A DNA stretch of 64,000 nt from Acetobacteraceae bacterium H6797 (GTDB lineage: Bacteria > Pseudomonadota > Alphaproteobacteria > Acetobacterales > Acetobacteraceae), in contig JADFCQ010000003.1 in assembly GCA_015223225.1 (NCBI GenBank), positions 1 to 64,000 on the forward strand, given 5' to 3'. A program made the position numbers and the translations under genes. The notes beneath the pieces were generated by a model, which was not told where the DNA came from, did no database searches, and saw nothing but the letters and a program-made list of their open reading frames with translations. Below are positions 17,871-27,800 of the stretch, piece by piece; position 1 is the stretch's first letter, and every line of letters starts with the position of its first letter.

Positions 17871-18331
17871 GCACTCGTCTCCAGGCGCCGCATGGTCCGG
17901 CGCGGGTGGCGGAAGCAGGGGCGCATCCGCGCCGTCCAGTCGGTCTTGCGCGCCTCGAGCCAGGCGGGGCTTTCGAAAACCTCGGGCGCCGTCAGCCAAT
18001 AGGCGGCCAGATAGCACGGCGCTTCGCCCTCGATCAGCCGGTAGCGCGCCGCCGCGACCACGCCCGGCACGGCCGCGAGGCGCGGCAGATGATCTTGCTC
18101 GTACCAGGCCATGAGTTCGGCCTCGTCGGCCGGGTCTACGCCCGTCTCCACGGTGTAGAGAAAAGGCGTATCGGGCGCCTCGGCGCCGATCCATTGCAGC
18201 AGCCGATAGGCGAGGCCCGAGGGCCCCTGCCATTCGATGCGCTGGCCATCGGCAAGCGCCGCATAGACCAGCCCTTGCGCGGTTTCGCCGGTGGCCAGGG
18301 GCCGCCAGCGGAGGTCGATCCCGCCGCTCAT
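17867..18331 (-). CDS. EthD/Dabb-like small ferredoxin-fold protein
   Basis: 154 residues. The central part (AWYEQDHLPRLAAVPGVVAAARY) is the classic dimeric alpha-beta barrel signature, with the HLP motif of EthD-like proteins. Likely a cytoplasmic helper or small isomerase/monooxygenase in the degradative pathway. Both ends overlap neighbours (Bug gene before, enol-lactonase after), so expression is coupled. Confidence 0.65.
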   Translation of the reverse strand: MSGGIDLRWRPLATGETAQGLVYAALADGQRIEWQGPSGLAYRLLQWIGAEAPDTPFLYTVETGVDPADEAELMAWYEQDHLPRLAAVPGVVAAARYRLIEGEAPCYLAAYWLTAPEVFESPAWLEARKTDWTARMRPCFRHPRRTMRRLETSA

Positions 18332-19311
18332 CAATCCAGCGTCGCGCCTGACTTCTTCACGATATCGCCCCACTTCACGGCCTCGCTGCGGATATAGGTC
18401 GCGAATTCTGCCGGCGAATTGCCCACCGCCGTCGCGCCCTGCTCGCGCAGCGTCTGCTGCACCTGCGGATCGGCCAGGGCAGCCGAGGTCGCATCGCGCA
18501 GCTTGGTCAGCACGGGCTCGGGCGTGCGGCCCGGCGCGACCATGCCATACCAGTTATCGGCCTGCACCGCCGGGAAGCCCGCCTCGGCGGTGGTCTGCAC
18601 ATTCGGCAGCAGCGCGGCGCGCTTGGCACTCCCCAGGGCGATGGCCTTCAGCGCGCCCGACTGCACATGCGGCATCAGCACCGGCAGGTCGGCGAACATC
18701 ATCTGCACCTGGCCCGCGATGAGGTCGGTCACTGCCGGGGCCGCGCCGCGATAGGGCACATGGATGATCTCGATATCGGCCGCGAAGCGCAGCTGCTCAC
18801 CCGCCAGATGCGGCACGCTGCCGCTGCCGGAGGAAGCGAAGTTCAGCTTGCCCGGGTTCTTCTTCGCGTATTCCACCAGCTCGCGCAGATTATTCGTCGG
18901 CACCTTGGGGTTGATCACCAGCAGCTCCGGCACCGTCGCCACCAGCGTGACCGGCGCGAGATCCTTTAAGCTGTCATAAGGAATGTTCGGCATCAGGCTG
19001 CTGGCGATCGAGAGCGCACCGGCACTCGTCACGCCGATCGTGTAGCCATCGGCATTGGACTTGGCGACGTTATCCGTGCCGAGCACGCCGCCGCCGCCGG
19101 AGCGGTTCTCCACCACCACGGGCTGGCCGAGAATGCTTGACATTTTCTGCCCCACCACGCGGGCGATGACGTCATTGGGCCCGCCGGCGGGGAAGGGCAC
19201 CACGAGGCGGATAGGGCGGTCCGGCCAGGATTGCGCGCGGGCCGGCAGCGTGCCGGCGGCCAGGAGAGCACCCGCGCTGCCCAGCAGCATGCGGCGATTG
19301 ATGGCGGTCAT
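18331..19311 (-). CDS. Bug/TctC-family periplasmic solute-binding protein
   Basis: 326 residues. The leader is Tat-like (NRRMLLGSAGALLAAGTLPARA), followed by PDRPIRLVVPFPAGGPNDVIAR, VVVENRSGGGGVLG and IEIIHVPYRGAAPAV, the usual Bug landmarks. Its stop overlaps the EthD-like start by one base. As the binding protein of the second catabolic operon, its ligand is probably the pathway's growth substrate. It is a paralogue of the receptor at 8778 but clearly diverged. Confidence 0.92.
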   Translation of the reverse strand: MTAINRRMLLGSAGALLAAGTLPARAQSWPDRPIRLVVPFPAGGPNDVIARVVGQKMSSILGQPVVVENRSGGGGVLGTDNVAKSNADGYTIGVTSAGALSIASSLMPNIPYDSLKDLAPVTLVATVPELLVINPKVPTNNLRELVEYAKKNPGKLNFASSGSGSVPHLAGEQLRFAADIEIIHVPYRGAAPAVTDLIAGQVQMMFADLPVLMPHVQSGALKAIALGSAKRAALLPNVQTTAEAGFPAVQADNWYGMVAPGRTPEPVLTKLRDATSAALADPQVQQTLREQGATAVGNSPAEFATYIRSEAVKWGDIVKKSGATLD

Positions 19312-19340
19312 ATCGGAGTTTCCTTTGTTATTATGAAAGA

Positions 19341-19892
19341 TCAGGGCGCGAGCGGATCGGGCGTCTCGGCTGGCACCCCGATCTCGAAGACGTTCAGCGT
19401 CATGGACACGAGCGTGTAGTAGCCGAGCACGCCAATGAGTTCGGCGAGCGGCCTTTCGCCGAGAAGGTGCTTCGCCTCGTCGTACAGCGCGTCCGGCAGG
19501 CGCCGCTCGGCATGAAGCGTCAGGGCGACCTCGTAGACGACCCGCTCCTTCTCGTCGCTGAAGCTGGGGGTGCGGCGCGCGGCCACGGCCTCGATGATGC
19601 GCTCGTCGAGGCCGGCCTCGCGCGCGGCTTTTTCGTGGATGAACCACTCGTATTGGCTGGTCCAGGCGCGGGCCGTCACCAGGATGGCGAGTTCGGAGAG
19701 GCGCGGGCCCAGCGCCGTGCCGTAGCGCAGGAATTCGCCGAGCTTCTGCGCCCGGCTGGCGAGTTCGGGGCTCGCGATCCAGGCGCGCATCGGGGCGGGA
19801 ATGCGCCCCCGCACGCCCGAGACGGCCTCGGCCACGGCGGCACGCTGCGCCTCGTCCATCTCGCTTTCGGGAATCTCACGCAAACGGGCCAT
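19341..19892 (-). CDS. carboxymuconolactone decarboxylase family protein
   Basis: 183 residues, AhpD-like fold. The conserved block ELAILVTARAWTSQYEWFIHEKAA fits the CMD family; there is no CxxC redox pair, so a peroxidase role is unlikely. True PcaC is shorter (about 130 residues), so the reaction may differ from 4-carboxymuconolactone decarboxylation. Start overlaps the upstream hydrolase stop. Confidence 0.82.
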   Translation of the reverse strand: MARLREIPESEMDEAQRAAVAEAVSGVRGRIPAPMRAWIASPELASRAQKLGEFLRYGTALGPRLSELAILVTARAWTSQYEWFIHEKAAREAGLDERIIEAVAARRTPSFSDEKERVVYEVALTLHAERRLPDALYDEAKHLLGERPLAELIGVLGYYTLVSMTLNVFEIGVPAETPDPLAP

Positions 19893-20692
19893 CAGGACGC
19901 TTTCCTCTTTTCTTGGTTCAGCAGGCGGTCATGGAAGGGCCTGATCGCGGCGAGCAGCGCCTCGGGCGCCTCGGCCGCCATGAAATGCCCCGCCTCGATG
20001 AAGGCGAGCCCCGCTCGGGGAAGGGCGGCGGCCGTGGCGCGCACCGCCTCGGGCGGCCGCACGGCATCCATCGTGCCGCCCACCAGCATCATGGGGCAGT
20101 CGAGCCGCGCGGCTTCCGGCCGCAGATCCTCGCCCAGCAGCGCAAGATTGGCATAGGCGAAGCCATGCGGATCATTGGCCAGGTAATGGGCGCGATAGGC
20201 CGCATAGGCATCGCTGCCGCGCGTCGCCTCGGGCCAGGCGCGATCGAGCGTGATGGGCAGGATGGGCCGCAGCCCTTCCGCCATGGCCCGCGCCGCACGC
20301 TCGCGCATGAAGGCCGAACGCGTCTCCGGCATATCCAGGGCAGGGGCCAGCAGCGCCAGCGAAGCCACGGGCCGCCGCGAGGCGAAGCGCACGGCGACCG
20401 CCGCACCAACGGCCGCGCCCATCACATGGAAAGGCCCGGGCAGGTCCATCTGCTCCACCAGCGCCGCGAGGTCATCGGCCAGGGCATCGACGCCATAGGG
20501 CGCGCGCACCTTCTCCGACAGCCCGGCCCCGCGCTGATCCAGCCGCAGCACCGTGAAGCGCCGGCCGAGCGCAGGCATCACGCGATCCCAACTCGTCAGA
20601 CTGCCGCCGATCTCATGGATCAGCACCAGGCTCGGGCCGCCTCCCTCGATCTCGTAGCGGAGCGAGAGCCCATTGGCCTCGATCCAAGCCAT
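19892..20692 (-). CDS. alpha/beta-hydrolase fold protein lacking the nucleophile
   Basis: 266 residues with the fold landmarks LIHEIGGSLTSWD, LDQRGAGLSE, VGGTMDAVRPPE (acid) and EAGHFMAAEAPE (base). At the nucleophile elbow, where the family has G-x-S-x-G, this protein reads GAAVG with Ala94 (codon 20411-20413). Without a nucleophile it cannot be a normal esterase; C-C hydrolase, decarboxylase, lyase or binding roles are possible. First gene of its operon, divergent from LysR at 20798; the ATG at 20692 is chosen because upstream residues are not family-like. Confidence 0.8.
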   Translation of the reverse strand: MAWIEANGLSLRYEIEGGGPSLVLIHEIGGSLTSWDRVMPALGRRFTVLRLDQRGAGLSEKVRAPYGVDALADDLAALVEQMDLPGPFHVMGAAVGAAVAVRFASRRPVASLALLAPALDMPETRSAFMRERAARAMAEGLRPILPITLDRAWPEATRGSDAYAAYRAHYLANDPHGFAYANLALLGEDLRPEAARLDCPMMLVGGTMDAVRPPEAVRATAAALPRAGLAFIEAGHFMAAEAPEALLAAIRPFHDRLLNQEKRKAS

Positions 20693-20771
20693 GCCGCTTT
20701 CCCTTTGTTTCCTCTCCCCCAGACTTAGCCCGGCCGGAGCCACGGCACCAAAATTATCGCTCTATGGGTTT

Positions 20772-20790
20772 CCATGCCGAAAAGGTATGG
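20772..20790. promoter_or_regulatory. candidate LysR operator
   Basis: CCATGCC-gaaaa-GGTATGG is a near-perfect dyad containing ATGC-N7-GTAT, one base from the LTTR consensus ATAC-N7-GTAT, with T75/A87 obeying T-N11-A. A second GGCATGG arm (20795-20801) overlaps the LysR start codon, which would suit autorepression. It sits in the 105-bp divergent promoter region. Confidence 0.55.
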
Positions 20791-20797
20791 ATAAGGC

Positions 20798-21739
20798 ATG
20801 GACCTCCGCGCCCTCCGCTATTTCCTCTCCGTCGCCCAGCTCGGCGGGGTGACGCGCGCAGCGGCCTCGCTCAACGTCGCGCAGCCCGCGCTCAGCCGGC
20901 AAATTCGTAAGCTGGAACAGGAGCTTGGCGTCACGCTACTGATCCGCCGGGCGCGGGGCGTGGAACTGACCCAGGCCGGGGCGCTGCTGCTCGGCCGGGC
21001 GGAGGCCGTCTTCCAGCAATTGCGCGAGACCGAGGCCGTGTTGCGCGCCGCCTCGCCCGGCCCGGCGGGGGAGGTGACGCTCGGCATGCCGCCCGCGACG
21101 GGCACGCTGCTCGCCCCGCCTCTGATGCGCCGCTTCCGCGAGGATTTTCCCGGCGCGCGGCTCAGGCTGCGCGAGGGCGTGGGCAGTTCGCTGGTCGAAT
21201 GGGTGATGGATGAGCGGCTGGATCTCGCCGTGGTGCATAACCCGCCCCGCCTGCCGGAACTGCTCTTCGAGCCGCTTTCCACCGAGCGCGTCGTGCTGCT
21301 CCTGCCGCCCGACCTGCGGCGCTTCGACGATTGGGGCCTGCCGCATCAGGGCATGGTGACGCTGCGCGATCTGCGGCGGGTCCCGCTGATCCTGCCCAGC
21401 TATCCGCATACCAATCGCCTGCTGCTCGACAATGCCACCGCCCGTGGCGGCGAGACGCTGCAGCCCATCATCGAGGTGGATAGCGTGGCCATGACCAAGG
21501 CGCTGATCGGGGAGGGCATGGGCGCCACGGTGCTGACCTATGCCGCCGTGCACCAGGATGTCAGCGCCGGGCGGCTACGCTACCTGCCGATCGGCCGCCC
21601 GCCGCTGATCTCCACCCTCGCCCTCGCGCGGCGGCGCGGCGGGGCACCCACGCCCCTGCATGACCATCTCGGCAGGCTCATCCGCGACGTGCTCGCCGAG
21701 GTCGTCGCCGAGGGCACCTATCACGCCGCCGAGCCCTGA
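20798..21739 (+). CDS. LysR-family transcriptional regulator
   Basis: 313 residues. N-terminal winged HTH (MDLRALRYFLSVAQLGGVTRAAASLNVAQPALSRQ) is of the CysB/Nac-like class; effector domain contains LGMPPATGTLL and GEGMGATVLTYAAV. Divergent from the hydrolase/CMD/Bug operon and its likely controller. Its last 19 bases overlap, in antisense, the 3' end of the RND pump gene. Confidence 0.92.
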   Translation: MDLRALRYFLSVAQLGGVTRAAASLNVAQPALSRQIRKLEQELGVTLLIRRARGVELTQAGALLLGRAEAVFQQLRETEAVLRAASPGPAGEVTLGMPPATGTLLAPPLMRRFREDFPGARLRLREGVGSSLVEWVMDERLDLAVVHNPPRLPELLFEPLSTERVVLLLPPDLRRFDDWGLPHQGMVTLRDLRRVPLILPSYPHTNRLLLDNATARGGETLQPIIEVDSVAMTKALIGEGMGATVLTYAAVHQDVSAGRLRYLPIGRPPLISTLALARRRGGAPTPLHDHLGRLIRDVLAEVVAEGTYHAAEP

Positions 21740-24700
21740 GCCGGTGCGCTTTCCGGCCGCCGCCCGCGCCAGCGCAGCCGGTCGAGTTGGAGATAGACGA
21801 CGGGCGTGGTGTAGAGCGTCAGCAATTGCGAGAGCAGCAGACCGCCGATGATGGCGATGCCCAGCGGCTGGCGCAGCTCCGCGCCATCCCCCACGCCGAC
21901 CGCCAGCGGCACGGCGCCGAAGAGCGCCGCGAGGGTCGTCATCAGGATGGGACGGAAACGGTCCCGGCAGCCGGCCAGGATGGATTCCAGACTATCCGCC
22001 TTCTCCTGCCGCTCATGCTGAAGCGCGAAATCCACGAGCATGATCGCGTTCTTCTTCACGATACCCATCAGGAGGATAATGGCGATGACGGAGACGATGG
22101 AAAGCTGCTGCCCCGTCACGATCAGCGCCACCAGCGCGCCGACGCCGGCCGTGGGCAGGGTGGAGAGAATGGTGAGCGGATGGATGTAGCTCTCATAGAG
22201 CACGCCCATGACGATATAGATCGAGATGATCGCGGCCAGGAGCAGGATCGGCACGCTGCTCGTGAAGCTCTGCTGCTGTGCCGCCGTGCCCGCCGCGGCG
22301 CCGCGGATATTGGCCGGCATGCCGATATCGAGTTGCGCCTGCTGGATCAAGCTTGCCGCATCGCCCAGCGCCACGCCGGGGCGGAGGTTATAGGCGATGG
22401 TCATGGCCGGCATCTGCGACTGATGCGCGATGCGCGGCGAGGCGGTGGTATGCTCCACGGTGACGAGGCGCGAGAGCGGGATCTGCGCGCCATCGGTGCC
22501 GCTGACGAAAATGCGCTGCAACTGCGTGGCGTCCGATTGCAGATCACGCGAGACTTCCAGCACCACCTTGTACTGATTGTTCGAGCGATACATGGTCGAG
22601 ACCTGGCGCTGCGAGAATGAGTCGTTCAGCGTATTGCTGATATCCGTCACGGACACGCCCAGCCGCTTGGCCACATCGCGGTCGATGATGAGCTTCTCGA
22701 CGAAGCCGGGGTCTTCCTGATCGGAGGAGACATCGGCGAGTTGCGGCACGGTGCGCAGCTTCTCGACGAGTTTGCGCGTCCAGTTCGAAAGTTCGGTGAC
22801 GTCGTCGCCCAGCAGCGTGTATTGGAACTGTGCATTGCCGGTGCGGCCGCCCACCATCAGATCCTGCATGGCGCGGAGGAAGATGTTCACGCCGGGGATT
22901 TCCGACAGCGGCATGCGCAGCCGCTCGATCACCTGCTGCGCGGAAACATCGCGCTCGTCGCGCGGCTTGAGCTCGACGAAGAAGGTGCCGCTGCTGGTGC
23001 CGCCGCCCATGAAGCTGGAGCCGACCGAGGAGCCGACGCCGGCCACCGCCGGGTCTTTCAGGATGATATCCACCGCCTGCTGCTGCAACGCGGCCATGCG
23101 GGCATAGGACGTATCGGGCGCGGCCTGGCTGGCGCCGCCGAGCAGGCCCGTATCCTGGTCGGGGAAGAAGCCCTTCGGTACGACGACGTAGAGATAGCCG
23201 GTGAGCACGACGAGGGCGAGGTTGAAGAGCAGCATGCTCTTCGGAAAGCGCAGCACGACTTTCAGGCTGCGCATATAGCCTTCGATGATGCGGTCGAGCA
23301 TGCGCTCGAAGGCGCGGCCGAAGCGGCCCTGCGGGCGCTCCCCCGTCTCGCGGCCCATATGCGCCGCCATCATCGGCGTCAGCGTCAGCGACACCACGGC
23401 GGAGAGCGCCACGGCCACCGCGAGCGTCACCGAGAACTCGCGGAACAGCCGCCCCACCAGCCCCGGCATGGCTAGCAGCGGGATGAAGACCGCGAGCAGC
23501 GAGAGGGTGATGGAGATGACGGTGAAGCCAATGCCCTTCGCCCCCTCCAGCGCCGCCTGGATGCGCGACATACCGCGCTCGCGCATGCGGGAGATATTCT
23601 CGATCATCACGATGGCATCGTCGACGACGAAGCCGACCGAGATTGTCAGCGCCATGAGCGAGAGATTGTTTAGCGAATAGCCGAGGAACCACATGACGGC
23701 GAGCGTGCCGAGCAGCGAGAGCGGCACGGCGGCGCTGGCCGCCAGCACCTGCCCGAGCCGACGGAGGAAAAGGCTCACCACCATGATCACGAGGCCGGTG
23801 GTGAAGAGCAGCGTGAATTCCACCTCCTCCACGCTCGCGCGGATGGTGCCGGAGCGGTCGGTGAGCACGCCGAGCGTCATCTCGCCGGGGAGGAATTCGC
23901 GCAGTTGCGGCAGCATGGCCTTCACGCCATCGGCCACCTCGATGACATTCGCATCCGACTGCTTGAAGACCAGCATGACGACGCCGGGCTTGTTGTCATA
24001 CCACGCACCCTGGCGCGACGAGCGGCTGCCGGCGGTGACGCTCGCGATCGAGGAAAGATGCATGATCGCGCCATCGGCCGTCTTGATCGCGAGGCGGCCG
24101 TAATCGTCGACGCTGTTGAGCCCGTCATTCACCTGGATGATGCCGACCTGATGCCGCCCGTCGATGGACCCGATGGCCTGGGTGACATTGCCGTTGGTGA
24201 TGGCGGTGCGGATATCCTCCATCGAGACGCCGGCGGCCGCTGCGGCCGAAGGGTTCACCGCGACGCGGATGGCCGGCTGATCCGCCCCCATGGCCTGCAC
24301 CGAGGCCACGCCGCGCACCTGGCTCAGACGCGGTGCCACGGTGGTATCGGCCACGTCATAGACCTGGCTCGGGCTCATGTTCGGCGAGGTCATGCTCAGG
24401 ATCATCACCGGCATATCCGCCGGATTCAGCTTCCTGACCGTGGGTGAATTCGGCAGCGTCGGCAGATCGGCGCGGGCGGAGCTGACGGCCGCCTGCACGT
24501 CGCGCGCGGCCGAGTTCACGCTGCGCGACAGATCGAATTGCGCGACGATGGAGGTGCTGCCCTGGGTCGAGGTGGAGGTCAGCTCCGTCAGCCCCGCGAT
24601 CTCGCCGATACGTCGTTCGAGCGGGGCCGCGACCGTCGCCGCCATGGTCTCGGGGGCGGCGCCGGGCTGGCTCACGGAAATCATGATCGTCGGCATATCG

Positions 24701-24813
24701 ACGCTGGGCAGCGCCGAGACGGGCAGGTCGCGCAGAGCCACCAGCCCGGCGAGGCAGAGGCCGAGCGCCAGCAGCAGGGTCGCCACCGGTCGCCGGATGA
24801 AGGGGACCGACAT
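21721..24813 (-). CDS. RND multidrug efflux permease (MdtC-like)
   Basis: 1030 residues, full length for HAE-1 RND pumps. N-terminal MSVPFIRRPVATLLLALGL, two large periplasmic loops, and the proton-relay aspartate pair in SVGFVVDDAIVMIENI. The neighbour is a second RND gene, so this resembles MdtBC, which works as a heterotrimer exporting bile salts, novobiocin and metals such as zinc or copper in E. coli. Ligand here unknown. Last gene of a seven-gene operon. Confidence 0.92.
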   Translation of the reverse strand: MSVPFIRRPVATLLLALGLCLAGLVALRDLPVSALPSVDMPTIMISVSQPGAAPETMAATVAAPLERRIGEIAGLTELTSTSTQGSTSIVAQFDLSRSVNSAARDVQAAVSSARADLPTLPNSPTVRKLNPADMPVMILSMTSPNMSPSQVYDVADTTVAPRLSQVRGVASVQAMGADQPAIRVAVNPSAAAAAGVSMEDIRTAITNGNVTQAIGSIDGRHQVGIIQVNDGLNSVDDYGRLAIKTADGAIMHLSSIASVTAGSRSSRQGAWYDNKPGVVMLVFKQSDANVIEVADGVKAMLPQLREFLPGEMTLGVLTDRSGTIRASVEEVEFTLLFTTGLVIMVVSLFLRRLGQVLAASAAVPLSLLGTLAVMWFLGYSLNNLSLMALTISVGFVVDDAIVMIENISRMRERGMSRIQAALEGAKGIGFTVISITLSLLAVFIPLLAMPGLVGRLFREFSVTLAVAVALSAVVSLTLTPMMAAHMGRETGERPQGRFGRAFERMLDRIIEGYMRSLKVVLRFPKSMLLFNLALVVLTGYLYVVVPKGFFPDQDTGLLGGASQAAPDTSYARMAALQQQAVDIILKDPAVAGVGSSVGSSFMGGGTSSGTFFVELKPRDERDVSAQQVIERLRMPLSEIPGVNIFLRAMQDLMVGGRTGNAQFQYTLLGDDVTELSNWTRKLVEKLRTVPQLADVSSDQEDPGFVEKLIIDRDVAKRLGVSVTDISNTLNDSFSQRQVSTMYRSNNQYKVVLEVSRDLQSDATQLQRIFVSGTDGAQIPLSRLVTVEHTTASPRIAHQSQMPAMTIAYNLRPGVALGDAASLIQQAQLDIGMPANIRGAAAGTAAQQQSFTSSVPILLLAAIISIYIVMGVLYESYIHPLTILSTLPTAGVGALVALIVTGQQLSIVSVIAIILLMGIVKKNAIMLVDFALQHERQEKADSLESILAGCRDRFRPILMTTLAALFGAVPLAVGVGDGAELRQPLGIAIIGGLLLSQLLTLYTTPVVYLQLDRLRWRGRRPESAPAQGSAA

Positions 24814-24816
24814 GGC

Positions 24817-27800
24817 TCAGTGCGCCCGCGCCGTCTCGGCTCCGCCGCGCCAGTAGCGGGCGCGCAGATCCTCCATCGCGAGATAGATGGCGGGCGTGGT
24901 GAAGAGCGTCACGACCTGGCTCAGCAGCAGCCCGCCGATGATGGAGACGCCGAGCGGGATGCGCAGCTCGGAGCCCATGCCCTGGCTCACCACCAGCGGC
25001 ACGGCGCCGAGCAGGGCCGCGAGCGTCGTCATCATGATCGGGCGGAAGCGCAGCAGGCAGGCCTGGTAGATGGCCTCGCGCGGCGTCATGCCCTGTTCGC
25101 GCTGCGCCTCGAGCGCGAAGTCGATCATCATGATCGCATTCTTCTTCACGATGCCCATCAGCAGGATGATGCCGATCAGCGCGACGACGGAGAGATCCAG
25201 CCCGAAAAGTTCCAGCGCCAGCAGGGCCCCGATCCCGGCCGAGGGCAGGGTGGAGAGGATGGTCAGCGGGTGGACCAGACTCTCGTAGAGAATGCCCAGC
25301 ACGATATAGATCACCACCACGGCGGCGAGGATCAGGAAGGGCATGTTCGCGACGGAACTGTTGAACTCCGCCACATCGCCCGTGAAGCGCCCGGCCATGC
25401 TGGCGGGCATGCCGATCTCGCGCTCGACCTTGCCGATGGCATCGACGGCCTCGCCGAGCGAGACGCCATCGGCGGTATTGAAGCTGATGGTGGCCGAAGG
25501 GAACTGCTTCTCGCGCGTGACGACCATCGGCCCGGTCGTGGTGGTGATACGCGCGATCTCGGCGAGCGGCACCAGCGCCGTCGGGCTCGTGCTGCTGCTG
25601 GAACTCGTGCTGGAGGTACTGGAATTGCTCGAGCTGGCGCTGGACGTGCTGCCGGCCGCGATGCGCAAGCGGCCGAGCGCCGTCGCATCGCCCTTCATCC
25701 GTCCGCCCGCTTCCAGCACCACGCGATACTGATTGCTCTGGGCGTAGATGGTGCTGATCTGCCGCTGGCCGAAGGCGCTGTAGAGCGCGCTGTCGATGGC
25801 CGACATGGTCACGCCCAGCCGCGTCGCCTTGTCGCGATCCACCTCGACCATGATGCGCACGCCGTCCTCGCGCTGATCGGAGGAGACGTCGCGAATCTCC
25901 GGAAGCTTTCCGAGCGCGTCCAGCAGCTTCGGCATCCAGGCGGAAAGCGTGGCGCCGTCGCTATCGGTGAGCGTGTACTGGTATTGCGTGGCCGAAAGCC
26001 GCGCGCTGATCTGGATATCCTGCACCGCGACGGGCCAGGAGATCATGCCCGGCACTTCCGCCAGCTTCGGCTTTAGCCGCGCGATCACCGCCTGGGCGCC
26101 GTCCCGTTCGTCGCGCGCCTTGAGCACGGCGGTGATGCGCCCGGCATTGGTCGTGGGATTGACCGTGCCGCTGCCGGTGATGGACATGACGGAGACCACC
26201 GCCGGGTCCGCGCTGACGATCTCGGCGACCTTCGCCTGCAACTCGTTCATCCGCGCGAAGGAGGCATCCTGCGGGCCTTCGGTGGTGATCTGGATCATGC
26301 CGGTATCCTGCGCCGGCAGAAAGCCCTTCGGCGCCACCACATAAATCGCGACGGTGGCCAGCAGCGTGAGGCCCGCGACGGCCAGCGTCAGCGCATGATG
26401 CGCCATGGTCCAACGCAGCATGGAGGCATAGCCGTCGCGGAAACGGTCGAAGATGCGCTCAGAGGCGCGGGCGATGCGGCCGGGCTTGTCCTCCTCCGTG
26501 CTCCGCAGCAGCAGCGCGCACATCATCGGCGTGAGCGTCAGCGAGACGAGCATGGAGACCAGCACGGCGGCCGTCAGCGTCTCCGCGAATTCCCGGAAGA
26601 GACGGCCCACCACGCCCGACATGAAGAGCAGCGGGATGAAGACGGCGATGAGCGAGACGGTGAGCGAGACGATGGTGAAGCCGATCTGCTTCGCGCCCTC
26701 GAAAGCGGCCTTGAGCGGCCTCTCCCCCTTCTCGATGAGGCGCACGATATTCTCGATCATCACGATGGCATCGTCGACCACGAAGCCCGTCGCGATGGTC
26801 AGCGCCATGAGCGAGAGATTGTCGAGCGAATAGCCCATCACATACATCACCGCGAAAGTCGCGATGATGGAGAGCGGCAGCGAGACGGCCGGCACGATGG
26901 TCGCCCGCGCGGTCGGCAGGAAGAGGAAGATCACGCCCACCACGAGGGCGATGGAGAGCACCAGGGTGAACTGCACCTCATGCACGCTCGCGCGGATGGT
27001 CTCGGTGCGGTCGGCCACGACCTGGAGCTTGATGCCCGCCGGGATCGCGGCCTGGATCTCCGGCAGACGCGCGCGGATGCTCTCGACCGTATCGACGATA
27101 TTGGCCCCCGGCTGCCGCTGTACATCGACCAGCACCGCCGGCGTGCCATTGTACCAGGCGCCGTTGCGATCATTCTCCAGCGCCTCGACCGCCTCGCCCA
27201 CGTCGCGCAGCCTCACCGCCGCGCCGTTCTTCCAGGCGATGACGAGATTGGCGTAATCCGCCGCCGAGCCCATCTGGTCATTGGCCATGATGGTCGAGCC
27301 TTGGCGTGCGCCGTCGAAGGAGCCCTTGGCGGAATTCACATTCGCCGCCGCAATGGCCGTGCGCGCCGCATCGATATCGATCCCATAGGCGGCGAGCCGC
27401 TCCGGATCGAGCCGCAGCCGCACGGAGGGGCGCATATTGCCCTGCACCGTCACGCGCCCTACTCCCGAAACCTGGCTCAGCTTCTGCGCGATCAGTGTAT
27501 CGGCGCTCTCGCTCAGCCGATAGACCGGCAGCGTGTCGCTGGTCAGCGCGAGGGTGATGATCGCCGGGTCGGCCGGGTTCACCTTGGAATAGGTGGGCGG
27601 GTAGGGCAGGTTCTGCGGCAGCGTGGCATTGGCTGCATTGATCGCCGCCTGAACATCCTGCGCGGCATCGTCGATGTTCTTGTCGAGATCGAATTGCAGC
27701 GTGATGCCGCTCACCCCCGGACCGCTCGTCGAGGACATGGTGGAGAGGCCGGAGATCTGCGCGAATTGCCGTTCCAGCGGCGCCGTCAGCAGCATCGCGG

